A stretch of DNA of 64,000 nucleotides, from positions 202,076 to 266,075 of the forward strand of contig NZ_JAQFVG010000358.1 of the NCBI RefSeq assembly GCF_029439455.1, in the 5' to 3' direction. Below are positions 28,152-36,991 of the stretch, piece after piece. This DNA comes from Caballeronia sp. BR00000012568055 (lineage in GTDB: Bacteria; Pseudomonadota; Gammaproteobacteria; Burkholderiales; Burkholderiaceae). How positions within the stretch are numbered: position 1 is the stretch's first letter; the number at the start of each line of letters is the position of its first letter. The notes below the pieces were generated by a model, which was not told the DNA's origin, did not search any database, and saw only the letters and a program-made list of their open reading frames with translations. Position numbers and translations under genes: made by a program.

Positions 28152-28257
28152 CGAATGTGCGGTTGGTGGGAACCGCTTCCCACAACCAGCAAGGAGATCA
28201 CGCGCGACAGGGCAAACATCGTGCGTGCTGGTAGTTCGATTTTCGACCAATAAAAAC

Positions 28258-28908
28258 ATGAACGAAGAAAAAACAATTCGAGCCATCTTGGCCGACGACC
28301 ATCCCATTATTCTCAAGGGTTTGCAGGCTTGCCTCGAACGGGACGGGGGCATCGAGGTCGTCGCTACTGCAAGCAATACGCTCGAACTCGCTGCGGCGCT
28401 CGACTCCACGCCGTGCGACTTCGTCTTCACAGACATCGGTATGAGCGGTATCGACGGGGAAAGCAATTCCATTGCATTTCTGAGACGTTTGTCCTGGCAG
28501 GAACGGCGCCCGCGATTGATCGCCATAACAATGATCTCTCAACCGCAGATGGTGGCGGGTCTGATTCAGATCGGTATCGACGGTGTGATTGACAAACGTG
28601 ATGGATTCGACTGCGCACTGGAAGCTATTCGGACTACGCGCGCCGGCCGCCGCTATCTCTCTCCAAAGGCATTCGAATCGATTAGCCACATTCCACCCGG
28701 AGCGCCTGCACGCGCGGGCGTGCTTAGCCGGCGTGAGTGGGAGGTATTTCAACTTTATGCACGCGGCCTTCTGATTCCGGAAATCGCCGCGCGATTCGGC
28801 CGCAGCAGCAAAACCGTCGCCACTCAGAAACGCAGTGGCATGCGCAAGCTGGGCCTCGAGAGCGAGGCGGAATTGGTCTCATATCTCAGCCAGGTGGGTC
28901 TGGTCTGA
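28258..28908 (+). CDS. RcsB/NarL-type response regulator (third of three)
   Basis: A 216-residue regulator. The receiver has Asp13-Asp14, phospho-acceptor Asp59 in FVFTDIGMSG, Thr in IAITMIS and Lys in VIDKRD; the HTH has SRREWEVFQLYARGLLIPEI and KTVATQKRSGMRKLGL. The frame is open to 28225, but ATG 28258 (MNEEKTIRAIL) matches the start of the receiver. The hybrid kinase begins about 170 bases downstream in the same direction. Its recognition helix differs from the other two, so the target sites may differ. Confidence 0.9.
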   Translation: MNEEKTIRAILADDHPIILKGLQACLERDGGIEVVATASNTLELAAALDSTPCDFVFTDIGMSGIDGESNSIAFLRRLSWQERRPRLIAITMISQPQMVAGLIQIGIDGVIDKRDGFDCALEAIRTTRAGRRYLSPKAFESISHIPPGAPARAGVLSRREWEVFQLYARGLLIPEIAARFGRSSKTVATQKRSGMRKLGLESEAELVSYLSQVGLV

Positions 28909-29080
28909 AACGATCGAATTGCATTTTGCAAGAGTCTTCGGTTGTGTTTGGGACGAGTCTTATTCTCGGGGATTCGGACTCGCTTCAGACTTGATCAGCG
29001 ATCGCGCATTAAACCCAGCCGCAGTCTTCCATCGACGCGATCGATTTTCATGCGCGCGGCCGTCCTCAAGGAAATTGCAA

Positions 29081-32020
29081 TTGAGATCAGTGTTGGCGTC
29101 CTTTCGGTTCGTGATTCCGGTGCTCTTGGCGGGGCTTTCGCTTGCGGTGAACGCTTCTGGCGCAGGCACGGCGGTTCAGGCTGGTTGGACCGTCAGCGGC
29201 GTGCGTCTCCTTCCCGCGCTTATCGGAGTCGCGGCGGTGCTTATCGTGACCTTGCGGGCGCTGATTCTTTTGCAACGCGAGATGGCGCGTCGCATCGAAA
29301 TCGAGCAGCAACTCGCAACGCAACTCAGCTTCCAGCAAACCATGATGGAGGTCGTGCCTTATCCGCTTGTCGCCAAGGATCTGGACAATCGTTACATCGC
29401 GGTGAATCGTGCGTTCGAGGAGACGCTCGGCGTGCGGCGCGCGGACATTGTCGGGCGCACCACGCGAGATGTATGCGCGTGGGGACCGGAAAAGAGCACG
29501 GTACTTCACGAGCTTTCCGCCGCGACCTTGAACACGGGCATGCGCCAGGAAGTAGAAGCCGAATTTTTCGATCGGAGCGGACGGCAACGCTGCGGCCTAT
29601 TCTGGACCGGCGCGTTTTCATCGCCTGATGGTCTGCGCGCGGGCGTCGTCGGAACCATGATCGATATCACCGACATCCGCGACGCCGAAACGCGCGCGCG
29701 CCGCACGGAGCGCCGTCTGCATGACGTGACGCGATCGTTGCCCGCCGTAGTGTTCCAGCTTCGGCGGTCGCGCGAGGGCACCTACACGCTTCCCTATGTC
29801 GATGGCGATACACGTCAGTTACTCGGGCTCGATCTGGCCGCGCTTGCGAACGATCCGCTCAACGTTCTGCGCCATGTGAATGCGGAGGACAGCGCGCGTT
29901 TGCTGCAGGAAATCGAAGCATCGTCGAAATCGCTCGAACCGGTGCGCACCGAATTCCGGTCCGCGGTCTCGGGCGTGGTGCGTTGGATTCGCGCTGATCT
30001 CGTCGCGCATCGCGAAGACGATGGCGCCGTGGTATGGAGCGGCTATTGGGCCGATGCGAGCGTCGAGCATGCTCGCGCTGAAGAACTCGCGCGCGCGCGT
30101 GATACGGCCGAAGCCGCATCGCGCGCGAAGGACGACTTCCTCGCAATGATGAGCCACGAAATCCGCACGCCGATGAACGGCGTGCTCGGCCTTGTCGAAG
30201 TGTTCGAAAACACGCCGCTCAATCCGGATCAGTCGCAAATGCTCGGCATGATTCAGGATTCGGCGAGCGCGCTTCTGCAAATTCTCGACGATCTTCTCGA
30301 CTATTCGAAAATCGAAGCAGGGCGTCTGACAATCGAATCGACGGCAATTGATTTGCGCGAATTGGTCGATAACGCGGTTGGTCTTCTCGCCGGCCGTGCG
30401 CATGAGAAAGGGCTGCGCGTGCGCGTGGATGTAGCGCCAGAGGTGGCCGCCGTCGTTCGCGGCGACAGTGTTCGACTGCGGCAGATTCTCTTCAACCTGA
30501 TGAGCAACGCCATCAAGTTCACCATCCGCGGCGATGTCTCGTTGCACGTGCGTGTCGCCGAGCAGCGCGGCGCGGAGCAAGTCATCGAATGGTGCGTGGC
30601 CGACACCGGAATCGGCATTGCGCTCGAAGCGCAGTCTGGATTGTTCGAGCCATTCGTTCAGGCTGAAACCTCGACGACACGACGTTTCGGCGGCACCGGA
30701 CTCGGCCTTACCATTTGCAATCGTCTCGTCGAACTAATGGGCGGCACGCTCTCACTGAAGAGTGACGTCGGGGTAGGCACAGCCATGACCTTGCGACTCG
30801 CCATGCCGGTCGAGACGGAGCAGTATCAGATCGAAGGTTTGCGGGGCAAGCGCGGCATCGTCGCCGTCGAGGATGAGCGGGTGGCGGGCGCATTGCTGAA
30901 CTTCGGGCAGGCTTTGGGGCTGAACCTGCGACGCATCGCGCCGTCGGATCGGTCGCTCAGCGAGTCGAACACGTTCGAGGAAGTCGATCTGGTCTTTCTG
31001 CGTGATACGCATCAAGGCACGGTTCCGCCCGGCGCGTCGATCATCCATGTGACCGAAAAGCCGAAACCGACCGGATATCGGATTCTTGAAGACGATATCC
31101 GCGTGAGCGTCAATCCTATTTCGTGGCGCGGACTCGGCGCGGCGTGTGTGGCCGCGTTGACCGGTATGCCGCAAATCGCCGCGCGCGCCCATCTGAATCA
31201 AGAGGCGAAAATGGAAGCGCCGAGCCGTGCCGACGCGTTGCAAAGCGGCAAGCTCGTGCTCGTGGCGGAAGATCACCCTGTCAATCAAGAGTTGATCCGC
31301 CATCAACTATCGTTGCTGGGATTTGCATGCGATGTCGTGCACGACGGCGTCGAGGCATTGGCAGCGTTGAAGGACACGCGATACGGCTTTTTGATCACCG
31401 ATTGCCACATGCCCAATATGACCGGCTATGAACTGGCCAAACGTGTCAGATCGGGCGAGAAAGGCTCGTCGCGCCGATTGCCGATTTTGGGTATTACCGC
31501 CAGCACGGTTCCCGAAGAACTCAAGAAGTGTCGTGAGTCGGGCATGGACGACTGCCTGATCAAACCGACACGGCTCGCTACGCTTCGTGAGTATTTGAAT
31601 CGGTGGCGCGCGTCCGAGAATATTAAACCCGAAGCGGAACTGCGCACGGAGCGGACTGTGGCACATGACAACACTGAAGACGACGCGCTCGATCTCGCCG
31701 CGATGGCGCAACTCTGGGGCAGCGAGGCGACGGTCAAAGCCTTGCTCGACGCGTTCGTCTCTTCGTTCCATGACGACCTTCTCACGCTCCGAGAATTGCT
31801 CGACCGCGGCACCGTCGATCACTTGCGCGAGTGGCATCATCGCGTGACGGGTGCGGCGAGCGTGTTGCAATATGGTCCGCTGCTCGATGCGCTCGAGGCG
31901 TTCCGCCGTGATCTCCACGTGAAGTCGTTCAAGCAGCGACGGGACGACGGGCTTGCGCTGATCGCGCGTTGCGAACAATTGCTGGAGCGGATCGAAGCGC
32001 AGGGCGCGGCGATTGCCTGA
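29081..32020 (+). CDS. hybrid sensor histidine kinase with receiver, pseudo-receiver and Hpt
   Basis: An inner-membrane phosphorelay kinase of about 979 residues. Order of parts: TM1 (8-26), a periplasmic loop of only about 17 residues, TM2 (43-64), PAS (about 85-205), a second PAS-like region (about 215-325), HisKA with His359 in MSHEIRTPMNG, HATPase (NAIKFT, DTGIGI, GGTGLGLT), a degenerate receiver-like module (about 585-697), a true receiver with Asp774 in LITDCHMPN, and an Hpt domain with His920 in HHRVTGAA. The layout recalls BvgS/EvgS but without periplasmic binding domains, so sensing is probably by PAS or membrane. The start is uncertain: TTG 29081 has AAGGA 8 bases upstream; TTG 29075 and GTG 29090 are alternatives. 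The frame is open back into the preceding gene. Confidence 0.9.
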   Translation: MRSVLASFRFVIPVLLAGLSLAVNASGAGTAVQAGWTVSGVRLLPALIGVAAVLIVTLRALILLQREMARRIEIEQQLATQLSFQQTMMEVVPYPLVAKDLDNRYIAVNRAFEETLGVRRADIVGRTTRDVCAWGPEKSTVLHELSAATLNTGMRQEVEAEFFDRSGRQRCGLFWTGAFSSPDGLRAGVVGTMIDITDIRDAETRARRTERRLHDVTRSLPAVVFQLRRSREGTYTLPYVDGDTRQLLGLDLAALANDPLNVLRHVNAEDSARLLQEIEASSKSLEPVRTEFRSAVSGVVRWIRADLVAHREDDGAVVWSGYWADASVEHARAEELARARDTAEAASRAKDDFLAMMSHEIRTPMNGVLGLVEVFENTPLNPDQSQMLGMIQDSASALLQILDDLLDYSKIEAGRLTIESTAIDLRELVDNAVGLLAGRAHEKGLRVRVDVAPEVAAVVRGDSVRLRQILFNLMSNAIKFTIRGDVSLHVRVAEQRGAEQVIEWCVADTGIGIALEAQSGLFEPFVQAETSTTRRFGGTGLGLTICNRLVELMGGTLSLKSDVGVGTAMTLRLAMPVETEQYQIEGLRGKRGIVAVEDERVAGALLNFGQALGLNLRRIAPSDRSLSESNTFEEVDLVFLRDTHQGTVPPGASIIHVTEKPKPTGYRILEDDIRVSVNPISWRGLGAACVAALTGMPQIAARAHLNQEAKMEAPSRADALQSGKLVLVAEDHPVNQELIRHQLSLLGFACDVVHDGVEALAALKDTRYGFLITDCHMPNMTGYELAKRVRSGEKGSSRRLPILGITASTVPEELKKCRESGMDDCLIKPTRLATLREYLNRWRASENIKPEAELRTERTVAHDNTEDDALDLAAMAQLWGSEATVKALLDAFVSSFHDDLLTLRELLDRGTVDHLREWHHRVTGAASVLQYGPLLDALEAFRRDLHVKSFKQRRDDGLALIARCEQLLERIEAQGAAIA

Positions 32021-32058
32021 ATTGCCTGGAATTGCCTGAAGGCCTGGAGGTGTCGCCG

Positions 32059-32982
32059 CTATTCGCTCGCGGCGTTCAAAGCGACCGGATCGCGAAAATA
32101 ACCGAGCGCAAAATCGACAAACGAGCGCGTCTTGGCCGACACGAATCGCCGCCCCGGATAGACAATCGACACTTCCTTGTCGGCATCTTTTAGCTGATAG
32201 TCCTGCAGCAGGCGAACGAGCGCGCCGGATGCAAGATCCTGCGTGACATAGCTTTCCGGCAACACGGCGATACCCATGCCTGACAATGCCGCCTGACGCA
32301 GCATCGGCGAGCTGTTCACGGCGTAGTCTGGATCGAGCACGACATCTTCCTGCGTCCCCGACGATGCCACGAACGACCAGATCGATCCGTGTATATCAGC
32401 GGAAGGCGCAAGAAAGCGATGCTTCGAAAGCAGCGCGGGCCGGTCGGGGATGCCATATTCAGCGAGATAGTCCGGCGAGGCGACCATCACAGCGGCAACC
32501 TTGAAAAGCGGACGTTGAATAAGCGACCCGCTATGCACCAGATGCGGCACGACGATGCCCACATCGAAACCTTCATCCACCAAATCGACCGGACGATGCA
32601 GCAGCGTGAGGCGCAGTTTCACGCTCGGGTGCCGTTCCTGAAACGCACGCAGCATAGGCGTGAGTTCGTGCAAGGAAAACGAGGCCCACGCGACCAGCTT
32701 GAGCGTTCCCGAAGGATCGACTGCCGTGCTCGCCACCGATGCCTCGACCGACTCGACTTGTTCGAGCACGGCGCGACAGCCATCGGCAAAAGTCCTTCCC
32801 GCTTCGGTGAGGGAAACGCTGCGCGTGGTGCGATTCAACAAGCGCGTGTTGAGATGCGCTTCCAATAGCGAGACATAGCGCGTGACAACGGCGTTCGATA
32901 TTTCGAGCGCGGCGGCCGCGCGCCCGAAAGATTCGGTCTCGGCGACTTTAAGGAAAACGCGCATCGCCTGCAGTTGATTCAT
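32059..32982 (-). CDS. LysR family transcriptional regulator
   Basis: A 307-residue LTTR with an N-terminal winged HTH (1-60; MNQLQAMRVFLKVAETESFGRAA, LNTRLLNRTTRSVSLTEAG) and a C-terminal LysR-substrate domain from about 90. It resembles the large AaeR/DsdC-unrelated branch that controls quinone oxidoreductases and efflux. No divergent target is obvious: the next gene leftward is the hybrid kinase, rightward is a porin 437 bases away. It might act on the porin or on itself. Confidence 0.9.
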   Translation of the reverse strand: MNQLQAMRVFLKVAETESFGRAAAALEISNAVVTRYVSLLEAHLNTRLLNRTTRSVSLTEAGRTFADGCRAVLEQVESVEASVASTAVDPSGTLKLVAWASFSLHELTPMLRAFQERHPSVKLRLTLLHRPVDLVDEGFDVGIVVPHLVHSGSLIQRPLFKVAAVMVASPDYLAEYGIPDRPALLSKHRFLAPSADIHGSIWSFVASSGTQEDVVLDPDYAVNSSPMLRQAALSGMGIAVLPESYVTQDLASGALVRLLQDYQLKDADKEVSIVYPGRRFVSAKTRSFVDFALGYFRDPVALNAASE

Positions 32983-33419
32983 GGGGCGGATGGCTTCTGT
33001 TGCGGTGTTACCCGGAGAACGCGATTAAAGCGAGAGAGTTATCTCGTCACTTCGCGTGCGCGATATTAGATGCCCGAATTGCGAGTTGGAATCGGAGTAC
33101 TCCGATCTATGTTGGATGTCGCGATTGGACAACTGTCGCATGTCTGCAACTGTGTGCGCGCAGCGAAATTTCGAGACTGGAAACCGAAGTGGGTAAGTAC
33201 AAGATCCCTAAGCGTTAACTTATATTGAAATTTGATCTTTTGATTTATTCAAAAAGATTTTTGTACTTCATTGGGGGGTGGATGCAAAAAGCTGAGTTCT
33301 AAACTTTGGGCTGCCGAATAACGGTGTGAAGCGCACGTCAGAGATATCGATCTCAAACGTGCTGCGGTGCCGATCAAAGCAACCCATCGAGCGATTAGGC
33401 TCACTCAGAGGAATTACGC
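32983..33419. other. AT-rich gap between LysR gene and porin
   Basis: A 437-base stretch with no convincing gene. It holds a perfect 16-base palindrome (33091-33106), an AT-rich tract (about 33215-33275) that likely contains the porin promoter, and a long untranslated leader up to the ribosome-binding site AGAGGAA just before 33420. Confidence 0.6.
33091..33106. promoter_or_regulatory. perfect 16-bp palindrome, possible operator
   Basis: ATCGGAGTACTCCGAT is its own reverse complement. It lies 109 bases upstream of the LysR start and about 310 bases upstream of the porin. The role as a regulator site is inferred. Confidence 0.5.
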
Positions 33420-34577
33420 ATGAAAAAGAATGTAATCGTAGCAGCAGTGGCAACGCTGGCTGCATCGTTCGCGACGGCTGCAAGCGCACAAAGCAGCGTC
33501 ACGCTGTACGGTTTGGTCGATGCAGGTCTGACGTACGTGAACAACGTCGCGACTGGTTCGGCCACCGGCCCGCAAAAGGCTTCGTTCCACGGTCTGACGA
33601 GCGGCAATCTGCAAGAAAGCCGTTGGGGCCTGACGGGCTCCGAAGACCTCGGTGGTGGTCTGAAGGCAATCTTCCGTATGGAAAACGGCTTCAGCGTGGC
33701 CAATGGCCAGCAGGACAACGGCCTGTTCGGTCGCCAGGCATATGTTGGCCTGTCGTCGGATGTCGGCACGTTCACGCTGGGTCGCCAGTATGACTCCGTC
33801 GTTGACTACCTCGGCCCGCTGAGCGCAGCAGGCACGTGGGGCGGTACGTACTTCGGCCACGTTCGCGGCAACGATAACCTGAACAGCAACTTCAGCATTG
33901 CTAATTCGGTCAAGTTCCAGAGCAACAACTACGCTGGCTTCTCGTTCAGCGGCTTGTATGGCTTCTCGAACCAGGCTGGAGCTTTCGCTAACAACCGCGC
34001 ATACAGCGTTGGCGCGGGTTACGCGAATGGTCCGTTCAAGCTGGGCGCTGGTTATATGCAAGGCAATGGCGTTGATGCCGTGTCGAACCCCAACGGCGCG
34101 ATCACGGGCGAGCAGTTTGTCGGTGTTGGCAGCAGCCACGATCGTCAGCGTACCTTCGGTGCAGGCGGTAGCTACTCGTACGACGCAATGACGTTCGGTG
34201 CGGTCTGGACGCAAAGCCGTCTGGATAACAGCGACTTCCAAGGCTTCTCGAGCGTGTTCAACAACTTCGAAGTGAACGCTCGCTACCTGGTTACGCCGGC
34301 GCTCGCGCTTGGCGCGGCTTACACGTACTCGCAACAGAAGTACAACGCGTTCGGCGAATCGTCGGAAAAGAGCAAGTTCCACCAGTTCGGCCTGCAAGCT
34401 GACTACGCTCTGTCGAAGCGCACCGACTTCCATATCGAAGCAGTTGCGCAAATCGGTTCGGCAAGCGGCGACGCTCCCGCAGCGACGGCAGCAATCGCTA
34501 ACAGCAACGGCGCGTTCGGTCCGTCCTCGAGCAGCCGTCAGGTTCTCGTGAACACGGGTATCCGTCACCGCTTCTAA
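33420..34577 (+). CDS. Gram-negative general porin (Burkholderia OpcP/Omp38 type)
   Basis: An outer-membrane trimeric porin of 385 residues. It has a signal peptide (1-23, cleavage in AASA-QSS), the mature start SSVTLYGLVDAGLTYVNN that is standard for the beta-proteobacterial Porin_4 family, alternating beta-strand patterns, and the C-terminal aromatic GIRHRF needed for BAM assembly. Codon use is more biased (CTG, GGC, AAC rich) than in its neighbours, as expected for a highly expressed gene. It is monocistronic with its own terminator. Confidence 0.95.
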   Translation: MKKNVIVAAVATLAASFATAASAQSSVTLYGLVDAGLTYVNNVATGSATGPQKASFHGLTSGNLQESRWGLTGSEDLGGGLKAIFRMENGFSVANGQQDNGLFGRQAYVGLSSDVGTFTLGRQYDSVVDYLGPLSAAGTWGGTYFGHVRGNDNLNSNFSIANSVKFQSNNYAGFSFSGLYGFSNQAGAFANNRAYSVGAGYANGPFKLGAGYMQGNGVDAVSNPNGAITGEQFVGVGSSHDRQRTFGAGGSYSYDAMTFGAVWTQSRLDNSDFQGFSSVFNNFEVNARYLVTPALALGAAYTYSQQKYNAFGESSEKSKFHQFGLQADYALSKRTDFHIEAVAQIGSASGDAPAATAAIANSNGAFGPSSSSRQVLVNTGIRHRF

Positions 34578-34613
34578 AGCGGGCTGTAGCTTAGGCTAGT
34601 AGCAAGCAGTAAG

Positions 34614-34646
34614 AGAAGGGCGCCGCGAGGCGCCCTTCTTGCGTTT
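34614..34646 (+). terminator. intrinsic terminator after porin
   Basis: AGAAGGGCGCC/GGCGCCCTTCT with a GCGA tetraloop (34614-34639), followed by TGCGTTT. The stem is strong, the T-tract is short. Confidence 0.85.
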
Positions 34647-34739
34647 AGGCGCGCCAAAAGCAACGATCATCCGAATGCACTACCATCGTCGAAGCGGGAG
34701 ACACGATAAGCAAAAGCCCGCGGCACTTGGAGAGCAAAG

Positions 34740-35186
34740 ATGATCTCGACATGCAGACCACATGTACGCTGGACATTAAGCCTGACCCTTGCGCTGCTCG
34801 CATCGACAAGCGCGCATGCGGATACAGTTGCACTCAAAGCCAATCTCCAGCCATCGAGCGAGGTCCCGCCGCGTGTGAGCAAGGGCCACGGCATTCTCGA
34901 TGCCACCTTCGACACCGACACCAAACTCCTCACCTGGACCGCGACCTACGCCGAACTTTCCGGCCCGGTAACGATGGCGCATTTCCACGGCCCCGCACCC
35001 GTCGGTCAGAACGCGAAGGTACAAGTGCCGGTCGATAAAGCCGCCCTCGCCAGTCCGATGAAAGGGCAGGCCACCTTAAACGATCAACAAGTCACTGACC
35101 TGATGGCCGGACAGTGGTACTTCAACATTCACACGCAAGAAAACCCGACTGGCGAAATTCGCGGTCAGGTGATGCCATCGAATTGA
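34740..35186 (+). CDS. secreted CHRD domain protein
   Basis: A 148-residue protein with a signal peptide (about 1-27, ending TSAHA-D) and one CHRD domain, the fold first defined in chordin. Typical motifs are LQPSSEVPP, TYAELSGPVTMAHFHGPA and the closing WYFNIHTQENPTGEIRGQV. Function in bacteria is unknown; it is probably periplasmic or outer-membrane associated and may bind metal through the HFH/H residues. The esterase gene starts immediately after the stop codon, so the two are likely translated from one mRNA. Confidence 0.9.
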   Translation: MISTCRPHVRWTLSLTLALLASTSAHADTVALKANLQPSSEVPPRVSKGHGILDATFDTDTKLLTWTATYAELSGPVTMAHFHGPAPVGQNAKVQVPVDKAALASPMKGQATLNDQQVTDLMAGQWYFNIHTQENPTGEIRGQVMPSN

Positions 35187-36065
35187 ATGAGTTGGCAATG
35201 CGATCTGGCGTGCTGGATCTTGCGACGGAGCATGCGTCCAAAAACGGCCGAGCCGGGTATCGATGTCGATTATGTTCGCGCGCGCACGTCGCGCCGGGTG
35301 TGGCTGCCGCGCGTGCCGAAGGGATTCACGCTTGAAATGCAGAAGTCGCCGATTACGGGCGAATGGCTGAACGCGAATGCGCAGGTAACGATTTTTTATC
35401 TGCACGGCGGCGGCTACTACTTCTGCTCGCCGCGTACGCATCGTGCGATCACGTTTGGACTGGCGACGCGCGCGCGTGCAAATGTCTTCGCGCTCGAATA
35501 TCGGCTCGCGCCCGAGCATCGCTTTCCGGCGGCGGTCGATGATGCCGTCGCCGCTTATCGCATGCTGCTTGCGCGCGGTACGTCGCACGATCGAATCGTG
35601 ATCGCAGGCGATTCAGCCGGTGGCGGTCTCGCGCTCGCAACCTTGCTCGCACTCCGCGACCACGGCGATTCGCTTCCCGCCGGCGCGGTGCTTTTCTCAC
35701 CGTGGACCGACTTGACGTGCAGCGGCGCATCGATGCAAACGAACGAGGGCCGCGACCCGATGTTCCACGCGCAAGTCTTCCCAATCGTCGCCCGCCAGTA
35801 CTTAGGCGATGCCGACGCCAAGCATCCCTACGCATCGCCACTATTCGGCGATCTCGAAAACCTGCCGCCGATCCACATTCAGGTCGGCGACACCGAACTA
35901 TTGCTCGACGATTCAACCCGAATCGCTGAAAAAGCGCATATCGATCTGCAAGTCTGGCGCGATGTTCCGCACATCTTCCAGATATGGGCGCCGTTCATGC
36001 CTGAAGCGCGCCGCGCGCTGACGCAAGCCGCGCGTTTCATCGAAAAGATCACCGCCCGCCGATAA
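35187..36065 (+). CDS. alpha/beta hydrolase, hormone-sensitive lipase (HSL/family IV) esterase
   Basis: A 292-residue esterase. It has the HSL oxyanion motif HGGGYYF (73-79), nucleophile Ser143 in GDSAGG, an acidic candidate in GDTELLLDD (235-242) and His262 in DVPHIFQIW. No signal peptide is evident, so it is probably cytoplasmic. Substrate unknown, likely a short-chain ester. The ATG directly abuts the TGA of the CHRD gene. Its 3' end overlaps the convergent EcsC gene by 17 bases. Confidence 0.92.
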   Translation: MSWQCDLACWILRRSMRPKTAEPGIDVDYVRARTSRRVWLPRVPKGFTLEMQKSPITGEWLNANAQVTIFYLHGGGYYFCSPRTHRAITFGLATRARANVFALEYRLAPEHRFPAAVDDAVAAYRMLLARGTSHDRIVIAGDSAGGGLALATLLALRDHGDSLPAGAVLFSPWTDLTCSGASMQTNEGRDPMFHAQVFPIVARQYLGDADAKHPYASPLFGDLENLPPIHIQVGDTELLLDDSTRIAEKAHIDLQVWRDVPHIFQIWAPFMPEARRALTQAARFIEKITARR

Positions 36066-36897
36066 CCTCGATCGTCTGATAAGCGCGCTCCACCGCCGAC
36101 GCGCCGTACTTCCGCTCCAGCCGACGCACCGTGAAATGCCCGTGCGCCATCTGCTGAAAGTGATCGATGAACACGGTGTTCACCATCGCGCCGAGCACCG
36201 CGCCGATCGCCGGAATGGATTTCGCGGCGACTTGCTCGCTCACCTGCACGGAAAAACGCGATGCGATCGTCTGCAGGAACTTGAGCAGCGCCGTCGATCC
36301 GTGGCTGCTCAAACCCTTCGCCGCGATCTCGTTCGTCGCGCGCGATACCGACTGCGCCAGCGCGCTGCGCACGATGAAGTAGCCGAGATCGGCGTTGTCA
36401 TCGCTCTTTTTGTTGCTGCCCATGCCGAGCACCATCATGCACTGCAACTGCGCTTCCACGCGATGCACGTCCTCGCCTTCGCTACGCGCGATGTCGCAGA
36501 TCGAGCGAAACATCAGCGTGGTCGTGACCGGCAACTCGACCGGCAGCGCAAACAACCCGAACGCGCCGCCCGCCGCGCCGGTCGTGGCGACCGCGAGTTT
36601 GTGCATCAGATTGCTCGGTTTATCGGGCGGCGGCGCGAGCAGCGAATCGGACGGTGCGCTTTTGACGATAGTCCGCAGCGCGACTTGCAGACACTTCTTG
36701 AGCGCGATCTGCGTGGCGTCGTCGACTTTTTCCTGCGCGGCAGATGGCAGCCGGTTCATGAGTTTTTCGATAGGCGCGCCGACCACGCTCGCGAGCTTCA
36801 TCGTGAGCGATGGACTTTCGAGCGCTTCTTTCGCGCGGCTCAGCGCGGCGAAGTCTTCGGTGGTGAGCGGCGAGGTGATGATCGGCGTCGGTTCCAT
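36049..36897 (-). CDS. EcsC family protein
   Basis: A 282-residue protein matching the EcsC family by its pattern LSRAKEALESPSLTMKLASVVGAPIEKLMNRLP and by two hydrophobic, Gly/Ala-rich segments (AVATTGAAGGAFGLFALPVELPVTT and AKSIPAIGAVLGAMVNTVFI). Bacillus EcsC lies in an ABC transporter operon, but the function of stand-alone proteobacterial members is unknown. The frame is open to 36927; ATG 36897 (MEPTPII) is the likely start. It is divergent from the emrB-like gene. Confidence 0.82.
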   Translation of the reverse strand: MEPTPIITSPLTTEDFAALSRAKEALESPSLTMKLASVVGAPIEKLMNRLPSAAQEKVDDATQIALKKCLQVALRTIVKSAPSDSLLAPPPDKPSNLMHKLAVATTGAAGGAFGLFALPVELPVTTTLMFRSICDIARSEGEDVHRVEAQLQCMMVLGMGSNKKSDDNADLGYFIVRSALAQSVSRATNEIAAKGLSSHGSTALLKFLQTIASRFSVQVSEQVAAKSIPAIGAVLGAMVNTVFIDHFQQMAHGHFTVRRLERKYGASAVERAYQTIEVIGGR

Positions 36898-36991
36898 TGG
36901 GCGTGTTCTTCGAGAAAAGTGAGGCATCGGCTACACAGGCTACAGAGGCTACGCGTGTTAGAGCGCATGCCCGTGCTATGATTCCATTTCC

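Noticed and set aside
26701..28908. Recent horizontal transfer of the three regulators
   Set aside because: The leader is AT-richer, but there are no integrase, tRNA or repeat boundaries, and codon use in the third regulator and kinase matches the rest. Transfer cannot be claimed from the sequence.
33000..33218. A 72-codon frame in the LysR-porin gap
   Set aside because: It has no ribosome-binding site or recognisable motif, and it reads through the perfect palindrome at 33091.
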